Shown here: positions 12,457 to 27,400 of the stretch, in pieces
Layout of the letters: each line of letters starts with the position of its first letter
Position numbering within the stretch: position 1 is the first letter of the stretch
Source of the DNA: Temnopleurus reevesii
Taxonomy: Eukaryota > Echinodermata > Echinoidea > Temnopleuroida > Temnopleuridae
Assembly: GCA_036244855.1 (NCBI GenBank)
Contig: BQKZ01000544.1
Location: forward strand, 5,797-69,796
DNA length: 64,000 nucleotides
Direction of reading: 5' to 3'
Notes under the pieces: generated by a model
The model's database searches: none
What the model was told of the DNA's origin: nothing
What the model saw: only the letters and a program-made list of their open reading frames with translations
Made by a program: the position numbers and the translations under genes

Positions 12457-15400
12457 TACTCAATTATTGTACTTACCACTTGGTGTGACAATGACTGGTT
12501 GGGATAGTCTTTGTTCGCCTGGGGGTGGAAGGTTGACGACAATACCCAGTACAGAACCGAGGGTGGTTCCAACCCATAGACACGGACACGTCACAGATTC
12601 TACAATTAAAGTAAAACAGTAAAAAAATAGTACTTATAATTTATCATATAATCAGGGTAGTTCCATTCTAAACGAGGGTGGTTCCAACCCATAGACATGG
12701 ACACGTCACAGATTCTACAATTAAAATATGATTACAGTAACAAGATTGTATGTATGATTTATCATTACATACACTTATAGAATACAAAAGTGCCTTCAAA
12801 AGACTTTCTATATTTTGCAGCGAATTTTAAAGACACATATTCTACTGCTTGGTAAGTTTGAATGCATTTACAATCCTTATTTTGATGAGAAAATTATTTT
12901 TTCAGTCCATATCGCATTGTTCTTGGAGATTACTCCACTCAAACACACTACAATTAAAATGGAACTTATTTTTTGTCCTTTTATTTTGAAAGACAAGTAT
13001 TCCTCAATGAGATCAATGGGATTGATCATAAAGATGGTGAAGGAGAAGACAAAGACGAAGGAGGAGGAGGAGGAGGAGAAGAGGGATAATAATAAGAAGA
13101 AGATGAAGAAGAACAACAAGTAGGTGAAGATGAAGTAGAATAGAAGGAGGAAGAAAAAAAGGAGGAAGAAGAAGAGAAGAATGAGAGTGAGTAGGAAGAG
13201 GAAAAGCTGATTAACATCCTAGCATTATGTATCTCTTCATATTTTTAATGGATGTAACAAGAATTTTTTGGAGGTGTTATAAATAAATTAATCAGACAAA
13301 AATGAAAGAAAATACGATGAGCGATACAAGATCTAACCTTCTTTTCTTGTGTACGACTCTGAAAATATAAGATTCTGGACTCCTTCCCTAGTCTCCTTCT
13401 CCAGGCTGGACATACTGGAGCTCCTTGAGCGGGTGAATGAACCTTCACTGCGATCTGCATATGAAACACCGGGTACAGGAGACTAAGCACACAAGATGGT
13501 ATGTGTGTGTGTAATGTGAGGACAATATGCATGGCAAGTGAGGACATTAAAGCCCTCGTCAAGATCTATCCCATAAAAGACTAAGTAAAAATGGGTTATG
13601 TGAATGAAATGGAATATTCAACTGGTAAACAACAGGACCAATTCACAATATCAAAATGCTATTCTGGATTAATCTGAGTAATATCTCACAATACAATTGT
13701 TACTAATTTTCGAAATTTGAATACCCTCCTCCGTGGATATGTTGGGAACTGTTATCAGCAGGATTACAATTTGTGTGAGTAAATATTTCTCTTCAATGTA
13801 TATGTCCATGGTTGGATGGCGGTGATTGTGAAAAAGGGGCACCAAAAAATCATGTCTTGATTATTTTACAAGCTACTGGTTTAATTACTTATATAATTCC
13901 AAACTTGGCTTTTATGCATTGTGATTCAATCATAGCCCTATGAAAAAGGCCATTATCTTTTAATGATATATATTCAAGGAGAAAGATTGTGACCAATAGT
14001 ATTCAGCGAACCAAAACTTTTTAATTTCTTGATTTGACTTTTTAAATATAAATAGATCTTGATCTCATAATCATCTGCATTTTTTTTCTCCTTTTTCTTG
14101 TTTGTGCTCTAAATGTATTTGATATTTTTGCTATAAAGTCAGGTGCTGAATATGAGATATCTTTTTCTTTATATGCTTGATTCTTGCAGTGAACACTTTC
14201 TTAGACGAAACCTTTTGTTAAACGATATTCTGCAAATAGATGAATTTGAATTTTTACCTGCATTTACCTGTTTCATACTTCTTTAATCATCCAACAGCAG
14301 AGGGAACAAGACACATTTATGACTGTTATATATATTTCAAGGTTCCCACACATTGAGGTGAACAAAATTCCCAATTTTCCCTGATTAAATTTTTTTATTC
14401 TAAGATGAAAAAATGGAACTCATTTTCCACATTTCCAGGTTTTTCAGGTAGCATGGGAACCCTGTATGTTTTTGTGTGTCAATTTAGAATATTCTTTACC
14501 AATTGTAGCAATATAAATTATGCCAGTTTATTAAAAGTGTTTTAGAACAGGTATGATGCATTATGGTATTCTCCTCCAGACTGTTCCCTCACAACTATAT
14601 ACATGTATACTTTGGTGTAATAAGTACCTGAAAGACAATTTGAAAGTATTCAGAGAGCTGTATGTGGTAAAAAAAACTAGTCTTTGAGCTGGATCTGGGA
14701 CTAGTCATAACACTTTGTAGTTTCCTAATGCGTTGCAATATGAGCCCTAATATTCAGGCACATTGTGTCGTTTTTAGCTATGTGTCTATTTTATACATAA
14801 ACTGCTGTTGATATTGTTTAAAAACTTTTTACAAGACTGTCTTTGCGAAATTGTAATTCTATCAAAGTTTTTGATTTGTTTGAAATCATGCAAGAAATGA
14901 ATGACTGCTACATCCCGCCACATGGACTACATGTACAAGTAGACTATGATATTGATATCATTTTCATGCAAATATTCAACATATATATACAATAGATATA
15001 TCATAATAAACTTTACAATTACATAGACTTTAATGTCTAACTAGCAAACAGCCACTGCAAACCAGCCTGCTTTAATAATGAATATTATAATACCTACGCT
15101 CATATCTATTTTTCATGCAATATAAATTTACACAAACGAAACATTTGGGAAACCACATTATATAAAGTGGCATACAATATAACATCAACATCTAAATTGT
15201 ACATACAACACCCAGGATAACTTACTTCTAAACTGATTAAAATCTAAAAGGATAACTAAAGAAAGTAGAATTAGGGAACGCTTATAAATGTAAAGACCTC
15301 AAGTATGTATACAAAACTGTATGCTTGAGGCATTTGCTAACCATCAAATCACAGCAAAATATTTAAAAAATCAGGTTTGGGGAATTAATATCCCTTTTTG

Positions 15401-18400
15401 CATTTTGATGGAATTTCAGAGAGGAAAAAAAAATCGGATAAGCCCGCCACCCATGTAACAAGAGATACACTGTGTGAATTGGAGCTAAATAAATAAACTA
15501 ATAAACAAATAAATGACTAAATAAATATATCAAAATGAGATTTAATAAATACTCAGTATTAAACTAATGACTGAATAAATAAATGAATAAATATATAAAT
15601 AAACAAATAAATACATTAAAAATATGATTGGTAATGATCTATCTTTTAGCTGTGACACTATCTATACATTAAGACCTAGATAAAAATGGGAAACTGAATA
15701 ATGATTGGAATTCATTGGAATTTGGAGGATAAAGTCCTAGGAAAAAGGAGAAGTTCAAACCCGACACTCACGCATTATGCTTGCCACGACAGACTCAACC
15801 AGGAGACGAAACCGAGGGTGAGACGACTTTTTGTGACATGCATCAGGCTGAGAGGGAGGGTCGCTAGCGGGGGGTTGGGGGCCTTGGGAGAGGGCGGGGT
15901 TCGATGAAGACAAGGAACCGGAAGAGGATGATCGGGTAGAGGAGAAGGAATTGGTTGCAGAGACCGGCTTGTGAGTGGATTCGGTGGGAGGGGTAGGGGA
16001 GGAGCAGGAGGTGGGGATGACAGGGGGCTGGTTGGGGCTTGTATTCTGATGAATTTGTATTTTTTGTTTCAATAAATGCAGAAAGTTCTGCTAAAAAAAA
16101 AAAGGGGGCACTTCGGGGGGGGAGGGGGGGGGGGGGGGTTTCATCAAGATTTGTCGCAGCCACAAGGAGTCATTTTCCGACAGTTCCCATAGCAACTGTC
16201 AGCGATAGTGCTTTTCATCCAATCACAATCAAGGAATTTGTCTGCGCTGACTAATTGTCTCTGCGACAAATCTTGANTGGAGGAGGGGGTTGGGAGGGGC
16301 GCGAGGGAGGGGGCTGTGAAGGGCGTGGGGGTGGGGATTGGGTAGGGGACTGTTGGGAGGACAAGTCGTTGGTGTCAGGAGTGGGATTAACGTGGTTGAC
16401 ACCATTGGCTTTAGCAACTGAGAAGGGGAAAACAAATATGAGACAATATAGAAAAGATACATGATACATTCACCATTCAAACAAACAAACAAACAATATA
16501 CCACCAGAAAAGTACACACATGACATTAACAAAAATACATGAAAGTGTGACCATGTGAGACAATGAAAAATGTTGTGAGAAATGACAAGTGAAAATGAAA
16601 TTTGATGAAAGTGAAATTTTGGTAAAAATGGGGAGAGGCGGAGGCAAGGGATGCAAAAACAAAGGGTAGTAAAAAGAGAAAAACAAAAGATATAGATATG
16701 TATATCCATAAATATACATTTACATGTACATAGAGAGTGAAAAAGCTCGGAAATCTAAACAAAATACATTAATAACATTAGACACATACGTATTAAAGTG
16801 TTCAAAATTAGCAGTGACAGCTAACGCAACAGAGAGCTCACACGTTGTGACAAATAAATCTATTGTGGCTTTAAAAAACCTTTTATATTAAAAAATTAAT
16901 GTAAATGCATCAGTTCTCATTTTCAAAAGAACAATATGTCTTACTGGAGAAAAATTGCATGATACATATTCATCACTGAACCTTCTTTTTCTGTAACATT
17001 TGAACAGCAAAATTGGCAAAACATGTAACCACCAAATCATGGAATCTCAACTAAACATTATTTAGTCATAAAATGATAAAATGAAGTTTGTTTTGGAGTT
17101 TGCCATGTACATAGATCATTGCTAAACATTCAGCATTGGGCTATATTACTCTTCTAATAATAATGCACAGACAATCTCTGTAATCAAAATGCAAAATGCA
17201 TCTGGCCTAAAAGATTTTGACACAATTTAGTTATTGTCACATGCAAAAATGGTAATAAACAGGAAAATAAGAAAATCATGTTAAGCAGAATAAATTGCAT
17301 CTTGCGTAGCTTGAATAAGTGCTTGAGCATGCAAAGAAGTCAAAAGCCTCAACAAGCAAATCTATTCCAATGCATTTATAGGAAACAGGCAAATTACTTT
17401 CTTTTAGAAAGCACGATTCAAAAAGGCTAATGGAAAAAAGAGAGATGTAATAGAACTCAAGCACATAATGCAATGTTTATTAACACAAAATGGAATGATA
17501 TGGGATGTGTTTGAATTGAACAAAGCCAACAATACACCAAATGCATTGTGTTGTTCTATTTTTTTTGTTTCATGAAGATTAAAATGCACAGAATATGATT
17601 ATCTATGCGTAAAGGTACTTGCTACTACTTTGTACTAAGGCTGCTTTTCTCCTGAAACTAGACTTTGCAATCTTTTAGGTGGGATTGTATCAAATCAATA
17701 TTCTATTGGCATGACAATGCAGAGACCTCAAATCAGCTAAAACAAGGAGAAATTACTATAGCTTGCATAAAGGCCATTGGGATTAGTAGCTCATTTTTTC
17801 TTGCGTAAAAATTTGATGTATGACCTATCTTATTTTAACAGCTGCCTGCACCATGCACTCTGAGCAAGGGTTGGGGTCTCAGGAACAATGGATTGCAAGA
17901 TTCAAAGCAATTATGTAACTCCAGTTGTGTAATTTACATTCATTATGATAATGTATGATATATGTTTATTTTATGAAGTTTCAACCCTAGGCAATACTAA
18001 AAGACCATATCCTGATGTCTCAATTACAAAAATGCACAGAATTTCTTTATTCACTCCTTGTATATACATCATACTCAAGAAACAATCAATTCAATCTCCA
18101 ACGCAATAATCAATGGTGATCTTAGGGAAACAAGAAAGATGTGTAATTTTGTGTATGGAGCCTGTAAATATACAAACAATCTTTTGAATGAAACACACAA
18201 AGAGGTAAAACTTTCAATGGGAACATGAAATGGATTCAGGAAAGTTAATGTGTGCCATAAGTTTCTATTTCCTGAACTATTGTTTTAATGAATTCAAGTT
18301 AGTCTTTATCCAAATGAAACAAGCCAGGAGAGGAAATGTTGATGCATGATTGTAGTTTACGGGGATGTTGAGCTATTACTTGCTCTTAATGGAAGGATAA

Positions 18401-21400
18401 ATGGTGTATATAGAGCTCTTACATGTATGATACACAATGTCATTCGAATTCATATACAACATGAGCTGCAATACAATTCTGCATTTCCTAATTTGATCAA
18501 ATGTGACTTGCTTGAATGTATATAGGTATATAAATGCTTGTATTTTGCTGTTTATGTATATTGCTTTTACAACGATAATGTAATTTGAGGGCAAATCCAA
18601 GGAAAACATGTTATGTCCCAAATCATAAAAAGGAGTATTGTGTAATTTCAAATATGAAATTAGTTGCATCATTTCTCAAAAAAGCATAGATATTTCTTTA
18701 TTTTGCCGGATATCTCTATTTAACAGATATGTTAAGAGTTTATGGGACGAAAAATGCTTGGATTTGCCCGTTTGCATATGAACAATTATGGTATCAACAT
18801 GTATTAGCATGTGGTTAGTTTCACCAAGTTGCCATGAGGTATTAATGTTAATCTCACACATTCTCTAAACAAGCAAATGTAAATGGGATTAGATCACGAT
18901 CAGATAACAAAGTTTTGATTAAGAATTAGAATCTGGTCATAACAAGACAAAAATGAGTTTCAAACTATACTGCAACCCCAAACTATCAAAATATAAACAA
19001 ATATCATGAATTCAGAATCAGAAAAGGGAATCTGCTATCAAATTTGAAATGCTTCACATTACATGAACATGTAAATTGAATAATATCTATAAAGCCATTC
19101 CATGTAAATGTCATGTGAGTTACATAAAAAAAATTGCGAATCTACAGAAATAGCGTTTGAGGAACAATCATACTTCAAGATGTAGAAGACAATTATCATT
19201 CTATAATCAATATTTCTTTAGATATTACAATGTTTCTGAAGTAACTTGTGTGACACAGAATGGCTGGATAAATATCATACGTTGTCCAGTTAAAATGATA
19301 CATTAAGAACCTTTCAAGTCAGTTTACAAATGCTGTTAAACAGTGTCCCTCAATGAAAAGAATGCATCAAAATACAAAATTAAATTCTGAACTTTCAAAG
19401 AAACGATAGGCATTATCAAAAATTAAACTTCATATTCCTTTACAACATACAAAACTGACGGTGCAAATTTACACTAATATTTTTCATGCCAAGTGTTGTA
19501 TTAAATCAAAACCAACCACATCTTAATCAATGCATTCATGAAAAAATTACAATTTAAAAATTAAGTTTCAAAACTTGAATACATTAATAATTTGAAATAA
19601 AATTCCTTCTGCTTTTTCAATATCAGTCCAATTTCAATTAATAACGGAATTTTTATTGGCAGAACTTTCCAATAATCTAGTGGTTCATTAAAAGATATCT
19701 ACACGTAACAGAGTAAAAAATATTTAGGTCTAAAGTTGAACATCAACAGAAATCGTACAATGCTTAATAAATAATGTGAACATATTTCAAAATGACATAT
19801 TTTCAGATCAATACAAATTAAATGGCATGAATAATATCAAGGTGGTCAAAATCAAGAAGTAAACTTTGTCAGTGGTTGACGAACTTGCATACAAACACAG
19901 GGCCTTTGCATGAGGCTGGCATAGCGACACACACACTTAAAACAATCGTTATAGAATCTAAACAAATTTCAATACTATATCTGTGTATTTGTCGCCATGT
20001 CAGGGATTTTTAGTCTCCATGTGGCAGTCCTGTGTTTGTTATACCTGTTCATGAAACCACAGATTCATAGAAAATATATCATTGAAATTTAATATTGATA
20101 GAAGAAGTATGAGAATCAAACAAAAATTATGTAGAAATAGATAAAAACAGACTGAATAAATAGTCATGTATATAAGATTGACAGGCAAAACAACATCATA
20201 GCAGTGCAGAGCAAGCATACATACTCTAAAGGGCATCGGAGGTCAATGGGGATGGATGGAGGTCAAAGGTTAGAGGTCAGGCGGTCAATGCCCTCTTATG
20301 CAGGACAAAGGCCATCATGCTAGCCTCATTCCCAGGCTCAAGCATAAGTTGCGGATCGGAGGATACGGTACCGTGTTTGGAGAGCCTCAAGTGGGTTAGA
20401 AACCTACGTATCAGAATAATCCGACGAAAAAACCTCGCTGTATGGGGGGTGAAATCGACCATAATTCGAGGGACGTATTTAAGAAGTTGGCAAAAGAATT
20501 GGAAGATATTAAATCAGGGAATAGAATTGGAAAATTAGAAGCAAATGGTTTTGTTTGGTATCTTTAGAATTATGGAAAAAATTCTGGGATGTAATAACTA
20601 TATGGAGCATGCAATTTAGAAAAATTATGTTTGTTAAATGAAGACAGATGTTAAGAGGGAAAGTATGTTCGCAGGAACTTTGTGAACCTTAACTCTCAAC
20701 CCCCTTCTAATATATTTTCTTTTTAAAGTCACACAGTTCCTTGAAAAATTTGAAGAAAAAAATTCTGTTTACCATTTTGTCCTAATAAGATTGTTAGCAT
20801 AGAAAATTCTAAACTTAATCATTATTTGCTTTGAATGATGAAGAGGGGTGCATTGTTTGCAATTTGCCTCATAATCGAATTCCTTTGAAAGACTCCTTTA
20901 TTACAAAACCAAGGGACAAATCAAGCAAGGATATAGAAATAAAATCAAATGTAAATGCCGGACGGGTAAATACCAATTTGGATACATTGAACAAGAATTG
21001 GATAATATATGAATAAGATAGAATGCATATTTTATATAAAAAAAAGAAACATCGCAACACCAATATTATAGATGGTAGTATATATTTTCCAGTTCGAGAG
21101 GTCCATGCATATAAATATCGGCATCTATAAAGCATGAATTCATTTCCATGGATAAGGGATCAGGAGGGGCAATTTAAATGGATCGGGGTGATTCTAAATG
21201 CAAAGCTCTATGATTAGAAGGCAGGAAAAATAGTTCAGGTGTGGAAATAGAGAAAATCAAAATGAAAGGGGTGATGAATTTGATTCAGTCTACGCTTTAA
21301 ATTTGAAGGCTACTGTGAAAACTACTGGTTGAGCTGTAAACTAGCGGATTGGTGCATTAGTAGAAAGGAATAAGAGGAGAAATTATTCTATGAATGGAAG

Positions 21401-24400
21401 GATAGGAAAAATTAAGTTTCGTTTGGGGAATAAAAGTAATAATCTAACTTTATTGAGTCTAGACAATGAATTTGATGACTAAACAGGAAACTTAATCTCT
21501 TGTGAGCCGACTATGGAGTCAAAATAAGAAAAGTGAAATTATAATAATAAAGGAAGAAGTGGTGAAACAAATCATTAGAAATAATCAAAATATCTAAATT
21601 AAATTCAAATAAATTATGGTTCTAAAACATAGATTTCTTTGATCTTTTGTATAGAAGTGTTAAACAGGCATTTAACTTATTCAATATATTTTTCAAAATT
21701 AATGTTTAATGTTATTGATAAACTTATCTTAGAAATTATCTTTAGTTACATTTGTGGACGTGAAAATTGAATTGACAAACTTAGTTCAAATAACGGCGAG
21801 GGCAGCATGAATTTTTCATGAGAGAGTTTACCGATTAAGAGAGGAGAATAAAACCATATTTCTGATGCAGACTTTAAAATGTGCAAAAATGCAGAAAAAC
21901 CAATATACTCTTTATAGCAATGCTGAAACAACAGATTACATTAGACGTGAATATAATTCATTTGAAACTTGAGCGATCAACTACCTAAGACATTCCATTA
22001 AAAAAAGTGCATTCAGGCACAGATCAGATTTGAGTATGCAATCTAAAAGACTAAGAAATCACAACGAGAATTATGCGAAATTTCTACAAGAGATCATGCC
22101 TGAAGTGAAGATGATTGAGCGAAAACATTCATATAGAGGCTTGAATTAATTGTGTTCTGTGGACAGAAAAAGCCTAAATTAAATTCAAGTATACCTACCA
22201 GGTAGTTCTATCATGGGCATTATGCAGAAACAGAAAAATAAAGTTTTATCATTACCTAAATTTTGGGGATGGGTTGACGGACTTGGCAAAGAATTTTGCA
22301 ATTATCGTGAATCAATTACATTTTAAAGTTTAAGCTTAACAAGAATCATTCTAATATTTGAATATGTTTAATTCATAAAAATTCTGAAGCTGTAGAATTT
22401 TCAATTGTAAACAAATCAATGTATGAGTTTCAAATCCCTTCTTCTAAATTTTAACCTGAAAGTGAGAAATACAGTCCTGTTTTGTGAATGAAAATGACAC
22501 ATAAACTAACCATTAACCTAAAAAAGCAATTAATACTAACAAGGATCAGGGTGACTTTTCAGGTGTTTTTTCTTCCTCACAAAGAGCAAACAATTACTTC
22601 ATTGATGTGGAATGGCATGTTTTAACTATTTAAATAGAATAATTAATGTAAAATAATTATGCTAGCAGTATGAGGACTCTATAAATCAGAATCAGAGAAG
22701 CCGAGAATGGATTAATGATAAGAATTACAAAGAATAGAAATATCCAAGCGGCCAAGATATGCAGAAAGCCCAATGATTGAGAAAGGCATGAATACTAACT
22801 CTGATGTTTTAGGGAATCTAGCATGAAAGTCTTGCTTAGAATATGAGAAGAGACTTGATGATTGAGAGAGATATATCTCGAAATCTGATGAACTCAAAAT
22901 GAAAATGATGAAAGCTACAAAGGATCGAGAGGTATTGAAATGATAAGACGTAATAGGATAGGGAAGGGGGGGGGTATGTGTTAGTTTTGTTAGGCCACTA
23001 ACTCAGCAATCCACCCATGCATCCCATGGTTACGTCCGAGCTACCTCCAGCACCACCACCACCTCCTCCTCCTGCGCCTCCTCCCATTCCTCCTCCTCCA
23101 TCCCCATTGGGTCCTCCGGTGTCCGAGACGGTCGACTGCGTCTTGGCCATCATCTTGCGACAGCCCTGGGACTTACTGCGTCGTAGTTGGGACGGGTCAT
23201 GGTTGTTACGGGGTTTGACGCCGCCGGCCCCGGCACCGCCTCGCATTGCACTGTTCCCGGTTGGACTGATACACACACCATTCTGCTGGGAGGGGATTGT
23301 AGAGGGACAGAAAAGGAGAAATTAAGATGAAAAGAAAATATTGATTAGATTAGTCTCTTATTTATATCTTGGGAATTTGTAAAGCTACAGAATATACTTT
23401 CCTTCTATAATAAACAAAATCAAGGAAATTTCAACTGAGTAGTAAAATATGCATGGATTACACCTCGATGTTCATCATATGATAATGAATGGAAAGAAAG
23501 TCCTCGATAACAAATGGATGTGATATGGGTATGCAATGTAAAATCAATCAAGACTATATGCCCCACACAATGCATCAAGGAGTGCATCATTTTCAAAACC
23601 ATTTCCAAAATCCTCCTATTAGTACACCATATTATTAACGGAACTGCCCCTGAATATAACACTTCCTTATTGCAGCAATATTAACCAACGCGTACCCTAC
23701 GTTCATCCAATTCTGGCCTTCTTTAAGTACCATCTTCCATGAAATCCTGGGGAGATTGTGCATTTGCTCACGCAGCACCCACGCTTTGGAATTATCTTCC
23801 CTTGGACTTGAAGAATGCCACTACTACAACCTCATTGAAAACTAACCTAAAAACTTATCTGTTTAACAATGCTTTCTGAAGACAGACATTCATTCATTTC
23901 TTTGTTTCAATTTTTGTAAATCTTGTATGTCTTTTATGTTTAAAAAAATTAGAGCCTGGAGCATTTTCTCAAAATGGATAATGGCGCTCTATAAATCTCA
24001 TGTATTATTATCATTATTATTATAAAAATATAAGTCAATGCGATAGAACATGAAATGCTCCTATGTGGAAACTTCTTATGGAACTCACCGACTCTCCGAC
24101 GTTGGAACCGACCGGCGACCGACACCTCTCCTGATCTGACATATACTGTTCTACAATGTCTCCCAGACCCTGGGGTTGCGACTTGTTCTTCTTAGGGGAT
24201 CGTGGAGTACGCTGGTAAGGGTCAGCTGAGCCGTACAGGTCGGGCGTGCCCATGTTGAGCAGGCACGTCCGCTGCAGGTAGTCGACAATTGCCAGCCCGT
24301 TGGTGGTGCCGAACGCCAATCTGAAGAGAGGGGAACATAGAGACTTGATGAGTGACAGATCCGGGAAATTTGGAAGTAGAGGCAGGTTGGATAACATTTT

Positions 24401-27400
24401 ATTTCTGGACATTGTCTATATGAAAGCAACGTGTGTAATCATTTATTCGCATTGAGAAGTTAGTATCCACCAAACAATTGCTGGACAGTGTTTCACGAAG
24501 TTACAAATAATTTAAGCCAACTGGAACAACGGAACACACAATAATAAATTTGAATACTGATATCAGGTTCAAGTTTAACTCTTTGTCTCACATGAGAAGA
24601 CTTTGTAAATATTGTAAATAGTACTCAAGCAGATTCTTAGTTTAAAGCATGTTTTGTTCGCAAGAAATACACCAAACTGATGTGCGACAATACTCCATGG
24701 AGGTCTTATGCACACTACAGGAAGAAGAAGAAGAAGAAATTTACAGAAACTTTTTCTATGACAGGTAATATGCTTTAGCAGCATTGGTTCCATACCACAA
24801 TTCCTTATACAGTCAAACCTGTCTACAGAGGCCACCCCAAGGGAAACAAAAAAGTGGCCACTGTAGACAGGTGGCCTCTATAGACAGGTTATATATCATG
24901 CATTTTCACCTGGAGAGAATCAATTTAAGTGGCCGCTATAGACAGTGGCCACTATAGAAATGTTTCACCGTATATCAATTTGATTCATAATGGGATATTT
25001 GAGTTTTTTATCATCCCATTTAAACACACACAAAAAATATCAGCAAGCAGTCCAACCAACCTCCTATAGAGGCCCCAAACAACAACCAAAACTGCTAAAG
25101 ACAATATTTCCTGTATATAACTCTATTTCAATGGACAAGAAAAGGATGATTACAATAGATAGGTTGACACTCAGGAGGTATTGTTCTAGTTAAAAGCTGC
25201 AGTTAATCGGAACGCGCCAATAAAAATTGTTGTTTCATGCGAATCTTGTTAGAAGTGCACATCATGCGCGAATGAAAATGCCTGTTATAATTTGCGACTG
25301 ATTTGTGATCAATCGCAACTTTTGAACAACACTCCCTAAGTAATGTTAAAGAGTGATGTACTTACAAGCCATACGCCGAGCTGATCTCCACACAGGTGAT
25401 AGTTGGAGGGGGTTCCCCTTCCACCCATAGCAGCTGCAGACACAACGAAGGCTGGAAGCCCATCCCTCTCTTATGCGCCCCACTCTTCACCCTCAGGTTC
25501 GGTACATTATCCCTCAAACCGTCCGCGCTGGTCTGGTGCGAATGCTGGCTCTGCTGATGCTGATGGTGAGGGTGTGGATGGTTGATGGGGCTTGGGGTGG
25601 GCGTCGACTGCTGCTGGATGGGCGTTGAGGGCAGCGTTGCTGATTGGACGCTGCTTGCGCTCACTGTGCTTGTGTTGCGTTTTAGCGGCGCTGGTTGGAT
25701 CGGCATTGGGGGCATCTCTGTCTCAGGTGTTTCAGGCTCCTCAGCCTCGTACACTATGGAGATCTCAAGCGTCTGAGAGAACAAATAACAAAACACGAAC
25801 ACACTTCATTATAATGTTTCTGAATGATATCTGTAATTCATCGACCCTTCACGGGTAATTCTGGAGATGCCTCCATTTTGCTGAAGCAGTACAGGTGTAT
25901 GTAGATGAAATAACCTACTAATTGACCTTGTTTGTATTCTTGATAGTTTTATGCATTTTTACATGATTCAGTGAAATGAATGAATTTCAAATCTTGAATC
26001 TTGAAACATTAGCCACACAGTGCAACCCATTATATATATTTCTTTTTATTCTCTTCTTTCTCTCTCCCTGCCCCTCTCCACATCCCCAATCCCTCCAACT
26101 TCACCAGGAGTTCTGCAGATACATTTTTCTTTTTTTCTCCTATTTGTCACTTCTGTCTATGTGTGTCTCCCCCACCCCTCTCTCTCTCGTCTGTCTTCCT
26201 CTTATTTCATCCCTTCTTCCTTCCCTTATCTCCCATCTCTCCATCCTTACCGGTAACTCTGTCGATGCCTCTATCTTGCTGAAGCGGTAGAGAAGTAGAT
26301 GACCACTGGCTCCGGCCACGCAGAGCATCCTACTCTCTGAGCAGAGCTTGACCAGTTGGATTGCAAAGGGGTCATCATCTCCGTCCAGCGTATTGGCTTG
26401 TTTGGCTTTCTCAAACACTTTGGCTGTCTTGAGCTTGTAGAGGACTTGGAGCATGACTGGAAGGAGATGAGTCAAGAATCAAGAGCTAAATTATGACTTA
26501 CAAGGGCAGGGTAACAATCCAAATCTTGCCACCAACAAAAGAAAATTAATAATCGCAGATGGCGCTATGCAGTATTCAATGCAAACAAAATGGGTTAGTT
26601 GAGATTCCCATATCCGGTTATAGACATTCATGCATGTGCATTCCACTTCTTAAGATTATTTTGGGTACGCATTAGCTTCCCAAACCGGAAGTCGCAATCC
26701 CAACATCAAGAGATTGATATCGACGATATCATGAGATATTATTCGATATCGCCTATCATCAGTGGCAAGTTTTTGAATTCAAAATTTTATTTAACAAATT
26801 TAAATTGAAAATAAAGTACATGTATATCATATACAAAAAAAAATATAATGGTTAGGACCATATTGACAAATATGACAATATGGCAAAGTACATCCCAAAA
26901 TAAAAATTAAATTTCACTGTAGGCTCATCTTTCATTCGTAACCATTGGCATGGTCGTAATCATAATCCTAATCATCATCATTGTCCTCCTAATCATCATT
27001 ATCATTTGTAATTTCGACCATTGGCAGTAACATCATTTCAGCAATGTCAGAAACATCATTATCAATATAATCATAATCCAGATGATCACTATCATCATCA
27101 TCATCATCATCATCTCATCATCATCATCATCATAATCATCATCATCGTCATCGTCATCGTCATCGTCATCATGGCCCCCCTCCTCCTCCTCCTCCTCCTC
27201 CTCCTCCTCATCATCATCATCACCATCACCATCACCATCACCACCACCATCATCATCATCATCATACTTTCAAAGAATCTCAAGAAGGCTTGTTTACCTT
27301 GTGATGCATCCCAAAATTTGATTGAGCCATCAGCATGCCTACGCAGAAAAACAAGAAAACGTTAATGCTTCTATTTACAATTACATTTACTTGCAACTGT

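Noticed and set aside
12316..12622. Poly-His/poly-Ile ORFs
   Set aside because: They are readings of an ATC microsatellite in the intron after e18.
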